Of a stretch of DNA of 64,000 bases, positions 52,060 through 60,498 are shown piece by piece; positions within the stretch are counted from its first letter, which is position 1; each line of letters begins with the position of its first letter. The translations under genes and the position numbers were made by a program. Source of the stretch: Akkermansiaceae bacterium UBA2367 (lineage in GTDB: Bacteria; Verrucomicrobiota; Verrucomicrobiia; Verrucomicrobiales; DEV007); assembly GCA_002344525.1 (NCBI GenBank), contig DDTJ01000077.1, positions 22,142 through 86,141 of the forward strand. The letters are read 5' to 3'. The notes beneath the pieces are model-generated. The model worked only from the letters and a program-made list of their open reading frames with translations, had not been told where the DNA came from and made no database searches.

Positions 52060-52902
52060 ATGCGTCTCCGTTCCCTCTTCCTCCTCGCTTTCCTCGTCCT
52101 CGCGATGCAGGGCTGCGCCTCCGACGACTCGTTTACCGCCTCCTCGGCCTCCCCCGCGCCCATCGCCTCCGGCATCCGCCTCAGCGAACCCGACGCCGCC
52201 GCCATCGGGCGGAAAATCTGGCAGAACGAGTGCGCGGGCACCGTCGAGGGCCTGACCTCGTGGAACGCCGGGGAGGACTTCCCCTCGCTCGGGATCGGGC
52301 ACTTCATCTGGTATGTGCCGGGACGGCCCGGCCCCTTCCAAGAGAGCTTCCCGTCCCTGCTCGCCTACATGAAGGAGCGTGGCACGGCGATGCCGGGCTG
52401 GCTGGCGGAAGCGAGGGGCTGCCCTTGGAACAGCCGCGCCGAGTTCCTCAAAGAGCAGCAATCCCCCCGGATGAAGGAGCTGCGCCAGTTCCTCGCCAAC
52501 ACCGTGTCGGTCCAGACCGGCTTCATTGTGCGGCGGCTGGAGCAGTCCCTGCCGCAAATGCAGGCCGCCACCCCGGCGGGGGCGGACAAGGAGCGGCTCC
52601 GCGCGAACTTCCACCTCATGGCCTCCAGCCGCAGCGGCCTCTACGCCCTCATCGACTACGTGAACTTCAAGGGCGAAGGCATCAAGCCCGAGGAGAAATA
52701 TCGCGGCCATGGCTGGGGTCTGCGCGACGTGATCCTGGAGATGCGCCCCGTCTCCGGTGCGGGGGCGGGTCCCGCCGAATTCAGCGAGGCGGCGAAACGC
52801 GTCCTGCGCCGGCGCGTCGAGAACTCGCCTCCGGACCGCGGCGAATCGCGCTGGCTCGCGGGATGGATGAACCGCTGCGAGACCTACAAACGTGGTCTCT
52901 GA
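52060..52902 (+). CDS. Lipoprotein with lysozyme-like motif, function unproven
   Basis: The 280-residue protein has a lipoprotein signal (MRLRSLFLLAFLVLAMQGC, Cys 19). A conserved-looking block is IGRKIWQNECAGTVEGL then TSWNAGEDFPSLGIGHFIWY at about 49-85. The spacing E...G...LT.W..GE..PSLGIGHF resembles the E-T/D-T core of lysozyme-like muramidases (E..G..L..Y.D..G..TIG.GH), so a wall-lytic or wall-binding role is possible. The rest is helical. I do not know a named family for it. It is divergent from the zinc-ribbon pair and followed after 88 bp by ndk. Confidence 0.65.
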   Translation: MRLRSLFLLAFLVLAMQGCASDDSFTASSASPAPIASGIRLSEPDAAAIGRKIWQNECAGTVEGLTSWNAGEDFPSLGIGHFIWYVPGRPGPFQESFPSLLAYMKERGTAMPGWLAEARGCPWNSRAEFLKEQQSPRMKELRQFLANTVSVQTGFIVRRLEQSLPQMQAATPAGADKERLRANFHLMASSRSGLYALIDYVNFKGEGIKPEEKYRGHGWGLRDVILEMRPVSGAGAGPAEFSEAAKRVLRRRVENSPPDRGESRWLAGWMNRCETYKRGL

Positions 52903-52990
52903 TCCGCACATTTTTCCTTTCCTTCGGGCCTGATCCGCATACAGGTAGCGGCTCCACCGAAACACCCCCCCCCCTTTACAAGAAGAAGCC

Positions 52991-53416
52991 ATGTCGACCG
53001 AACGCTCCCTCATCCTCCTCAAACCCGACTGCGTGCAGAAGTCGCATTGCGGCGAAGTGATCGACCGCTTCGAGAAAGCCGGCTTCCGCGTGCGTGGCGC
53101 GAAGATGATCCGCCTCTCCGACGAACTCCTCGCCGACCACTACAGCCACGTTGCCGACAAGCCCTTCTTCCCCAGCATCGTCGCCTTCATGCAGTCCGCC
53201 CCCGTCGTCGCCCTCGTCCTCGAAGGGGAGGACGCCGTCGCGAAGGTCCGCGCCATGCTCGGCCCCACCAACTCGAAGGAGGCCGAACCCGGCACGATCC
53301 GAGGCGATTTCGGCGAGGACATGATGGTCAACGTCTGCCACGCCTCCGACTCCCCCGAGAACGGCGAGATCGAGGTGAAGCGCTTCTTCCGCGACGACGA
53401 GGTCTTCGCGTATTGA
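52991..53416 (+). CDS. ndk: Nucleoside diphosphate kinase
   Basis: The 141-residue enzyme moves the terminal phosphate from ATP to other nucleoside diphosphates through a phosphohistidine. The active histidine is H117 in MMVNVCHASDSPENGEIE; the usual GSDS is ASDS. SLILLKPDCVQKSHCGEVI starts the fold, and GPTNSKEAEPGTIRGDFG is the Kpn-loop region with binding residues. Length is typical. A hairpin follows its stop. Confidence 0.95.
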   Translation: MSTERSLILLKPDCVQKSHCGEVIDRFEKAGFRVRGAKMIRLSDELLADHYSHVADKPFFPSIVAFMQSAPVVALVLEGEDAVAKVRAMLGPTNSKEAEPGTIRGDFGEDMMVNVCHASDSPENGEIEVKRFFRDDEVFAY

Positions 53417-53424
53417 ACAGGGTC

Positions 53425-53442
53425 GGGTCCGTGACCGGACCC
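53425..53442 (+). terminator. Hairpin after ndk
   Basis: GGGTCCG (53425-53431) and CGGACCC (53436-53442) form a perfect stem with a TGAC loop, 8 bp after the ndk stop. An outer ACAGGG/CCCTGT can extend it. Only a short T-containing tail follows. Confidence 0.45.
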
Positions 53443-53489
53443 TGTCTATCGACCGGGGGAGGGCGGCTGGCCGCGACCGCCCCGCGCCT

Positions 53490-54875
53490 TCACGCGAGAA
53501 TCTCGCGGATCACGTCGCCGTGCACGTCGGTGAGCCGGAAATCCCGGCCCGCGTAGCGGTAGGTGAGGCGCTCGTGGTCCAAGCCCAGCAGGTGCAGCAT
53601 GGTCGCGTGCAAGTCGTGGACGCTCACCGGGTCCTTCTCCGCCTTGAAGCCGAATTCGTCGGTCGAGCCATGCACGGTGCCTCCCCGGACGCCGCCGCCC
53701 GCGAGCCACACGCTGAAACCGTAGTGGTTGTGGTCCCGGCCCATCTGGGGCTTGCCCGCGCCGCTCAGTTCGACGGTCGGGGTGCGCCCGAACTCCCCGC
53801 CCCAGAGCACGAGGGTGTCCTCGAAGAGGCCCCGCTGCTTCAAGTCGGTGAGCAGGGCGGCGATGGGGCCGTCGATCTCGCCGGCGAGTTGGCGGTGGTT
53901 TTTTTCAATGTCGTTGTGGTTGTCCCAAGGCTGCCCGGCCCCGTGCCAGAGCTGCACGTAGCGGACGCCGCGCTCGAGGAGGCGGCGGGCGATGAGGGTC
54001 TGGCGACCGTGGACGGTGTCGCCGTAGAGTTCGCGGATGGCGGCGGGCTCCTTGGAGAGGTCGAAGGCGTCGCTCGCCTCGGCCTGCATACGAAAGGCCA
54101 GCTCGTAGCTGTGGATGCGCGCGTCGAGCCGCTCGTCGAGGCGCGATTCACGATGGCGGGCGTTCCACCGGGCGAGGAGGTCGAGCTGGCGGCGCTGGTC
54201 GGTGGCGGCGATATGGGGATGGTCGATGTTCTCGATGAGCTTCCCGAGGGCCTCGTGCTTCGAGTCGATGTAGGTACCTTGGTAGGCGCCGGGGAGGAAG
54301 GCGGACTGCCAGTTCTCGTGGTCTTTGATCGGCATGCCACCCGGGCACATCGCGATGAAGCCCGGCAGGTTCTCGTTCTCCGTGCCGAGCCCGTAGAGCG
54401 TCCACGCGCCGAAGCTGGGGCGGGCCTGGACCGAGTCGCCGCAGTTCATCAGCATCAGCGAGGGCTCGTGGTTCGGCACTTGGGCCTGCATGGAGCGGAT
54501 CACGGCGATGTCGTCGATGTGCCGCGCGGTCTTCGCGAAAAGTTCGCTGACCTCGATGCCCGATTCGCCGTAGCGCTGGAACTGGAACGGCGACGCGAAA
54601 GCCGCCCCGGTCTTCCGCTCGGTCGTGAGGGTGTTGGCGAGGGGTTTGCCGTCGTGTTTGAGAAGGGCGGGCTTGGGATCGAAGGTGTCGATGTGCGAGG
54701 GACCGCCGTTGAGGAAGAAATGGACGACGCGCTTCGCCTTGCCGGGGAAATGGCTCCCCCGCGCCGCGAGGGGATTTTCCGAGGCGAGGAGCCCGTCGTC
54801 GCCGAGCAGACCGCTCAAAGCGAGGGAGCCGAGCCCGAGGGAGGATCGTTGGAGGAGGGAGCGGCGGGAGAGCAT
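53490..54875 (-). CDS. DUF1501 family protein with twin-arginine signal
   Basis: The 461-residue protein starts MLSRRSLLQRSSLGLGSLAL, a Tat-type signal. The DUF1501 body includes VHFFLNGGPSHIDTFDPKP near 50, FQFQRYGESGIEVSELF near 100, VLWGGEFGRTPTVE near 355 and GRDHNHYGFSVWLAGGGVRG near 380. The metal-type residues of this alkaline-phosphatase-superfamily group are present. DUF1501 genes in Planctomycetota and Verrucomicrobiota nearly always sit beside a PSD1/DUF1553 gene, as here, and their joint role is unknown. Both would act outside the cytoplasm. The gene starts 41 bp after the DUF1553 stop. Confidence 0.9.
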   Translation of the reverse strand: MLSRRSLLQRSSLGLGSLALSGLLGDDGLLASENPLAARGSHFPGKAKRVVHFFLNGGPSHIDTFDPKPALLKHDGKPLANTLTTERKTGAAFASPFQFQRYGESGIEVSELFAKTARHIDDIAVIRSMQAQVPNHEPSLMLMNCGDSVQARPSFGAWTLYGLGTENENLPGFIAMCPGGMPIKDHENWQSAFLPGAYQGTYIDSKHEALGKLIENIDHPHIAATDQRRQLDLLARWNARHRESRLDERLDARIHSYELAFRMQAEASDAFDLSKEPAAIRELYGDTVHGRQTLIARRLLERGVRYVQLWHGAGQPWDNHNDIEKNHRQLAGEIDGPIAALLTDLKQRGLFEDTLVLWGGEFGRTPTVELSGAGKPQMGRDHNHYGFSVWLAGGGVRGGTVHGSTDEFGFKAEKDPVSVHDLHATMLHLLGLDHERLTYRYAGRDFRLTDVHGDVIREILA

Positions 54876-54915
54876 TGGGGAGGGTTTGGCGTTTCAGGTT
54901 GAATGCCCGCTTGGG

Positions 54916-57900
54916 TCAATCGACGAAGAGAAACTCGTTCGAGCACAGCACCGCCTGCGCGAGCTGCTCCCACGCGGTCAGCGGCGTCGCGGTGTCGAGG
55001 GGGAAATCGCGCTTCGCGTCCCAAGCGAGCGGGGGCGTCTCGCCATCGTCGACCGGGGACGCTTCGCCGAGGGCGATGCTCCAGAGGAACTGGTCGCTGT
55101 TGAGCCCGTCGCCGATGTCGACGAGGAAATCGATCGTCTCCCCGGCCTCGACCGCGAGGGTTGGCACGTTCAATTCCGCCGCGTCCGAGTGGAGCTTCGC
55201 GGACCCTAGCAAACCCACCCTCGAACTCACCACGAAACCACGGATGCCGTCGCCGGGCTTGGGTTCGTGGACGAGCTTCGTGCGGATCGACACACTCATG
55301 CCACGCGGCGCGGTCCAGCGGCGCACGGCGGCGTGGGCGCGGTCGTTGCCGGGATGCCCCCCGGTCGCGGTGAGCTGCACCCAGCCGAGCTTGGCGTCGG
55401 GCCACTTGGGACCGCCCTGCCAAGCCGTCCCGGTGAAGTGGGGCAGCGGGGTGAACCCGGTGACGCGTTGGGCGGCCTCGTCGAAGGCGCCGTGGCCGTA
55501 GGTCCAATCGGCTGCGGTGGGCGGGGGCAAGGGCAGGGAAAGGTCGGCGGCGGCATCGACCAAAGCGAGCGACTCCGCGATTTCAATCCCGGAGGGATCG
55601 CGCTGGAGGACGCGGCGGAAGAGTGCCCGGACGCGCTCGGGCGGAGAGGGCGCATCGGTCGTCGCCTTCGCCACGGCGCGGGCGCGGTCGAGGACGAAGG
55701 GGTGGTTGAAGAAGAAGAGGGCCTGCTGCGGCACCGTGGTCTCGTTGCGCTTCGGGATGTGCAGGTCGGGATTGGCGAAGTCGAAGACGCGCAGCGTGCC
55801 GGGGACGAACTGCCGGTCCACCCGTCCGTAGAGGGCGCGGCGCTTCGAATAGGGAGGCGTGTGCGCCTCGACGGCGGGGCCGCCAAGGGTCAGGTCGAGA
55901 TCGCCCGAGGCGGCGGTCATGGCGTCGCGGAACTCCTCGTATCCAAGGCGGTGCGGATTCATGCGCCAGAGGAGCCGGTTGCCGGGGTCGGAGGCCACGG
56001 CCAAGTCCCTCGCCGCAGGTTCGGCGGGACCGGACGAGCTCTGCCGCCAAGTCGCGGAGGTGAGGAGGAGCCGATGCAGCTTCTTCAGGCTCCAGCCCTC
56101 CTCGACGAAGCGCGAGGCGAGCCAGTCGAGCAGCTCCGGATGAGTGGGCGGGTCGGTGCGCGTGCCGAAATCGCTCGGGGTGTCCACCAAGCCCGTGCCG
56201 AAATGGTGCGCCCAGACGCGATTCACCATCACCCTCGCCGTGAGCGGGTTCGCCGGATCGGCGATGGCGCGGGCGAGTTCGAGCCGGCCGCTGCCGGCGG
56301 AGAAGGGGTGGGCATCCTCCCCTGACAAAACCCCTAAAAAGCGGCGCGGCGCCTTGTCCCCGAGGTTCATCGGATTGCCCCGCAGGAAAACGCGGGCTTC
56401 CGAGGGCAAGTTTCGGTCGGCGAGGCCGAGGGCGGCGGGGACCGGGGGCGAGGCGGCGAGGATCTGCTGGTGGATCGCGTTCTCCAGCTTCCAGAGTTCG
56501 TTGATCGTCCCGGTATCGAAACAGGTCTCGACATTCACGATGGGACCCTCGGGCACTTCGCAAGGTGAACCGGGTCCGCGCACCACGGCGCGCAATCCGG
56601 GATCGTCGTCCCCTTCCACCAGCACCTTCGCGTAGCGGGCGGTGACCTCGGCGAAATCCTCCGGCACCGTCGAGAACGCCTTGGCGAGGCGCGGGTGGGC
56701 TCCAGCGACCACGACTGCCGCATACTGCCCCGGCGTCGTGGACCGATAGGCGTGCCAGTGGGCGAAGATCGGATCGTTCCGCTCCCCGGCATCGCGCAGG
56801 TAGTCGCGCCAGGCGTGGACGAAGGCGGGGAGCAGGTCGGTCTTCTGGAAGATCTGGTCGAATCCGTCGGCGGGGTATTTGTCGAGCTCGGCCTGGGCCA
56901 TCAGGTAGTCGGCGAGCCGTTCGCGGACGCGATCGGCGGCTTCGGCGCGGGCCTTCTCCATCGCCTCCCCGAGCTTCGCGACGCGCTCGGCGTGGCCTTT
57001 CCAGAACGCCTCGTTCCCGCCCCTGCCGAAGGTCGCGAGCCGCTCCACGCTGCTGTCGAAGACCCCGTAGAGGGCGTAGTAGTCGGCGGCGGGGATGGGG
57101 TCGTATTTGTGGTCGTGGCAGCGGGAGCAGCCGACGGTCAGCCCCAGCATCCCTCGGGTGAGGACGTCGATCTGGTCGTCGATGATGTCGCGCCGCACCC
57201 CGAGGAAGCGGCGTCCGACCGTGAGGAAGCCCATCGCCGCGAGATCCTCCTCGCGCTTGCCCTCGACCTGGTCGGCCGCGATCTGGAGCATGAGGAAGCG
57301 GTCGTAGGGCAGATCCTCGTTCAACGCCGAGGCGACCCAGTCGCGGTAGGTCCAGGCGTGGGGCCAGTTTTTCTCCTCGCGGGCGTAGACGTAGCCCTTC
57401 GTGTCGGAATAGCGGGCCACGTCGAGCCAATGCCGCGCCCAGTGCTCGCCGTAATGCGGCGAGGCGAGGAGGCGGTCCACCTCCCGCGCCCATTCGTCGT
57501 CGGCGAACGGCGCCGACGGCTCATCGATGGCCGCGTCCGGCGGCAGACCCGTGAGAGTGTAGGACAGGCGGCGCAAGAGGGTGCGGCGGTCCGCCTCGGG
57601 CGAGGGCGTCAGCCCGGCCTCGGCGAGGCGCGCGCGGACGAAGGCATCGACAGGATGCGCAGCTCCGCCCGGCGGCTCGGGCACGGAGGGCTCGCTCACG
57701 GGTTGGAAGGCCCAATGGCGTTTCCCCGCCTCGGCACGATCCGCCTCCGAGACGACCGTGGCGCGCTCCGGCCACGGCAGGCCGGATGCAATCCAGCGTT
57801 CGAACAAAGCCGCCAGTCGCGGTTCGAGGACGCAGGCGGCCGGGGCGGTCCCGGCTCCCCGGATCGTCGTCGAGAGGAGGCCACCTTCGTTCGACGCCGC

Positions 57901-58104
57901 AACACCCTCGCGCGAGTCGAGCCGCGTGCCGCCCGCTTGGCGCTCCGGCCCATGGCAGGAGACGCAGCGGTTCGCGAGGACGGGCCGGATCTCCGTTTCG
58001 AAGAAAGTTTCCCCCTCCGGAGTCGCGGCGGAAAGCGACGGCACCACGACGGTCAACGCCAAGACGAAGACAGCGGGACGGCTTGGACGACGGACGGCAA
58101 ACAT
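54916..58104 (-). CDS. PSD1/DUF1549/DUF1553 cytochrome-type protein
   Basis: The 1062-residue protein has a signal peptide and a planctomycete cytochrome C domain with ANRCVSCHGPERQAGGTRLD (heme motif CVSCH). A DUF1549 part has DAFVRARLAEAGLTPSPEAD and HWLDVARYSDTKGY, with GCSRCHDHKYDPI as a second CxxCH. A DUF1553 part has RVMVNRVWAHHFGTGLVDTP and PQQALFFFNHPFVL. The heme domain is shorter than I expect: only about 25 residues link SREGV to LAALFERWIASGLPWP, and the usual MPP segment is absent. It is the partner of the DUF1501 gene. The start at 58104 fits the signal peptide; 58131 is an alternative. Confidence 0.88.
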   Translation of the reverse strand: MFAVRRPSRPAVFVLALTVVVPSLSAATPEGETFFETEIRPVLANRCVSCHGPERQAGGTRLDSREGVAASNEGGLLSTTIRGAGTAPAACVLEPRLAALFERWIASGLPWPERATVVSEADRAEAGKRHWAFQPVSEPSVPEPPGGAAHPVDAFVRARLAEAGLTPSPEADRRTLLRRLSYTLTGLPPDAAIDEPSAPFADDEWAREVDRLLASPHYGEHWARHWLDVARYSDTKGYVYAREEKNWPHAWTYRDWVASALNEDLPYDRFLMLQIAADQVEGKREEDLAAMGFLTVGRRFLGVRRDIIDDQIDVLTRGMLGLTVGCSRCHDHKYDPIPAADYYALYGVFDSSVERLATFGRGGNEAFWKGHAERVAKLGEAMEKARAEAADRVRERLADYLMAQAELDKYPADGFDQIFQKTDLLPAFVHAWRDYLRDAGERNDPIFAHWHAYRSTTPGQYAAVVVAGAHPRLAKAFSTVPEDFAEVTARYAKVLVEGDDDPGLRAVVRGPGSPCEVPEGPIVNVETCFDTGTINELWKLENAIHQQILAASPPVPAALGLADRNLPSEARVFLRGNPMNLGDKAPRRFLGVLSGEDAHPFSAGSGRLELARAIADPANPLTARVMVNRVWAHHFGTGLVDTPSDFGTRTDPPTHPELLDWLASRFVEEGWSLKKLHRLLLTSATWRQSSSGPAEPAARDLAVASDPGNRLLWRMNPHRLGYEEFRDAMTAASGDLDLTLGGPAVEAHTPPYSKRRALYGRVDRQFVPGTLRVFDFANPDLHIPKRNETTVPQQALFFFNHPFVLDRARAVAKATTDAPSPPERVRALFRRVLQRDPSGIEIAESLALVDAAADLSLPLPPPTAADWTYGHGAFDEAAQRVTGFTPLPHFTGTAWQGGPKWPDAKLGWVQLTATGGHPGNDRAHAAVRRWTAPRGMSVSIRTKLVHEPKPGDGIRGFVVSSRVGLLGSAKLHSDAAELNVPTLAVEAGETIDFLVDIGDGLNSDQFLWSIALGEASPVDDGETPPLAWDAKRDFPLDTATPLTAWEQLAQAVLCSNEFLFVD

Positions 58105-58310
58105 CGCGTGGCTCTCAACAAGTGTACCCATCCTAAGCGACCGGCCTTCGTTCGACCAGCCTCCCCTGCGGCGCGAACGAGTATCCTTCGGCCCCGCCAG
58201 CCCGATCCGTTTGTCGGCAAAGCCATGGCGATTGATTACTCCCCTGATCCCGTCTTTGCCCCCCGTCCGTCCCGCACCAAGCTTGTCCTCCCCTCCAAAA
58301 AAGAAACGCC

Positions 58311-59303
58311 ATGCGCCCCGCTTCCCGCCCTTCTTCCGTCCTCCCCCTCCTCCTCTCCCTGCTGCTCCTGCCCATGGCACTCCGGGGAGAGAGCGTCTTC
58401 ACCTTCACCGTGCTGGACATCCCGGACATCAAACGGGGCGCGGGGCTGGCGGTGATCATGCAGACGCCTTCGGGAAAAACCTTCCTCTACGACACCGGGA
58501 GCGGCTACCCTATGGAACTTTCGTCAGACGGCTGGTCGGGGAACTTCAACGCGGGCCGTGATCTGATCGCCCCCTTCCTGAAAAAGGCGGGCATCGAGAA
58601 AATCGACGGGGTGCTCATCAGCCACGGCCATTACGACCATTTCGGAGGCTTGCTGTGGCTGGACGAGCATTTCCGGCCCGCGAAGCTGATCGATCCCGGC
58701 TTCACCTACCGGGGCGATTCCGACAACGCCTATCTGACCGAGTTGACCGACTACGACAAGCTGCGCGACAAATACATCGAGCGCGGCACCTATCAGGCGG
58801 CCAACACCGGCGACCTCCTCGAACTGGACGAAGCCCTGCACGTCGAAGTCATCGCGCCGCCCAAGACCTTCTTCCCCGACCATCAGGTGGAGACGCGCTC
58901 GAAGCAGGACTCCCCCGCCCATTATCTCTTGAACGCGAATTCGCTGGGCGTCCGCATCCAGCACGGGGACATCGTTTTCTACCTGCCCGGCGACATCCAG
59001 ACCGAGGACATCGACCTGAGCCTGCTGCCCTCCATCGACCACGCCAAGATCAAATGCCATGTGCTGGTCGCGCCGGGCCACGGCATCCACTGCACCCCCG
59101 CCTTCGCCGAGGCCACCCGGCCCGAGGTCTCCATCGCCAGTGTCTTCGAGCGCTACGCCAAGGGGCTGAAAAGCACGCCCATGCTGAAAGCGGTCGGGGC
59201 GAAAACCTACATCACCGGACTCCATGGGGACATCAAGATCGTGAGCGACGGAAAACGCTACACCGTCGAAGCCGCGAGGCCGCCGGAGCAAGGCAAAGAA
59301 TGA
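58311..59303 (+). CDS. Secreted metallo-beta-lactamase-fold hydrolase (ComEC-tail-like)
   Basis: The 330-residue protein has a signal peptide (to about residue 26, ALRGES) and an MBL fold. VLISHGHYDHFGGLLWL near 97 carries the HxHxDH zinc motif. IVFYLPGDIQTEDIDLSLL near 225 gives the aspartate ligand, and VLVAPGHGIHC the last histidine. The VLDIPDIKRGAGLAVIMQ start resembles ComEC-type MBL domains that act on nucleic acids. Substrate unknown. It is divergent from the DUF1553 gene across a 206-bp spacer in which I see no further feature, and is 44 bp upstream of the phosphoesterase gene. Confidence 0.85.
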   Translation: MRPASRPSSVLPLLLSLLLLPMALRGESVFTFTVLDIPDIKRGAGLAVIMQTPSGKTFLYDTGSGYPMELSSDGWSGNFNAGRDLIAPFLKKAGIEKIDGVLISHGHYDHFGGLLWLDEHFRPAKLIDPGFTYRGDSDNAYLTELTDYDKLRDKYIERGTYQAANTGDLLELDEALHVEVIAPPKTFFPDHQVETRSKQDSPAHYLLNANSLGVRIQHGDIVFYLPGDIQTEDIDLSLLPSIDHAKIKCHVLVAPGHGIHCTPAFAEATRPEVSIASVFERYAKGLKSTPMLKAVGAKTYITGLHGDIKIVSDGKRYTVEAARPPEQGKE

Positions 59304-59347
59304 GCGCGGACTGAAAAGCCAATGCCCTACTGTCAACCGCAGCGACC

Positions 59348-60394
59348 ATGAACGATCCGACGAAGCACCAAATCCCTCGCCGCCGCATCCTCCAATGGAC
59401 CGTGGCGGGCACTGGCGCATCCCTGCTGCCCGACTGGGCGAGGGCGGACAAAGGCACGGGCCAGCCGCTCCGCTTCGGCGTGATTTCCGACATTCACCAA
59501 GACATCATGCACGACGCGGAGGACCGCTTGCGGGCGTTCATCCAGCACATGAGCGACGAAAAGCCGGATTTCATCGTGCAACTCGGCGACTTCTGCGTGC
59601 CCATCGAGCGCAACCGCCGCTTCATGGAAATCTGGAACCAATTCCCCGGTCCGCGTCATCATGTGCTGGGCAACCACGACATGGACGGCTTTGTCGAACG
59701 GAAAGGCGCCTACGCCTTCTCGACGCAGGAGACCGTGGAGTATTGGGGAATGCCGTCTCGCTACTACGGGTTCGACGCTGGCGGCGTCCACTTCGTGGTG
59801 CTCGACGCCAACGATCCGCCCCCGGACCATGAGGGTCCCCGGAAAGGGTATTCGAGCCATGTGGCGAAAGACCAAGTCGAATGGCTGGAGCAGGAACTCG
59901 ACGCCTCCCGCCTCCCGGTCGTCCTGTTCAGCCACCAGAGCTTGGAACGGGGCCGCGGCGGCGTGTCGAACCAAGCGGAAATACGGAGCGTGCTGGAGCA
60001 GGCGAACCGGAAGGCTGGATTTCAAAAAGTCATCGCCTGTTTCAGCGGGCACCATCACCGCGACTATGTGCGGGAGATCAACGGCATTCACTATGCCCAA
60101 ATCAACAGCGCGTCCTACTTCTGGATGGGGGCGGACTATCCTCACGCCCGCTACAGCGACGAGATCCATCAACGCCATCCCAACCTGCGATTCGTCGCCC
60201 CTTACCAAGACCCGCTTTGGGCCATGGTGACGATCGACCGGGAAGCCGGTCTCCTGACCATCGACGGGCGATCCAGCGATTTCGTCGCGCCATCCCCTTG
60301 GGAGCTCGGGGCGGACCACGAAGCGTTCGACAGCGCGACGCTGAATCCGGCGATTTCGGATCGCAAGCTGACCCTTCCGGCCCTCCGCGAATAG
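59348..60394 (+). CDS. Exported calcineurin-like metallophosphoesterase
   Basis: The 348-residue protein starts with PRRRILQWTVAGTGASLLP, a Tat-like signal. The metallophosphoesterase motifs are in order: FGVISDIHQD near 45, VQLGDFCVP near 80, HHVLGNHDMDGF near 105, VVLFSHQSLERG and CFSGHHHRDY near 240. Such exported enzymes often hydrolyse phosphodiesters or glycerophospho-compounds; the target is unknown. It follows the MBL hydrolase gene on the same strand, and the OmpA-serpin gene follows after 104 bp. Confidence 0.88.
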   Translation: MNDPTKHQIPRRRILQWTVAGTGASLLPDWARADKGTGQPLRFGVISDIHQDIMHDAEDRLRAFIQHMSDEKPDFIVQLGDFCVPIERNRRFMEIWNQFPGPRHHVLGNHDMDGFVERKGAYAFSTQETVEYWGMPSRYYGFDAGGVHFVVLDANDPPPDHEGPRKGYSSHVAKDQVEWLEQELDASRLPVVLFSHQSLERGRGGVSNQAEIRSVLEQANRKAGFQKVIACFSGHHHRDYVREINGIHYAQINSASYFWMGADYPHARYSDEIHQRHPNLRFVAPYQDPLWAMVTIDREAGLLTIDGRSSDFVAPSPWELGADHEAFDSATLNPAISDRKLTLPALRE

Positions 60395-60498
60395 ACGCGG
60401 GCGCATGGAATTCGCGTTGCTCCTCAATGGTGGGCAGGCAGGTCGAAAATCTGGAATTTCTCCACATGGAATGCTCCATCGGATCGTCTCTTTGAAGG

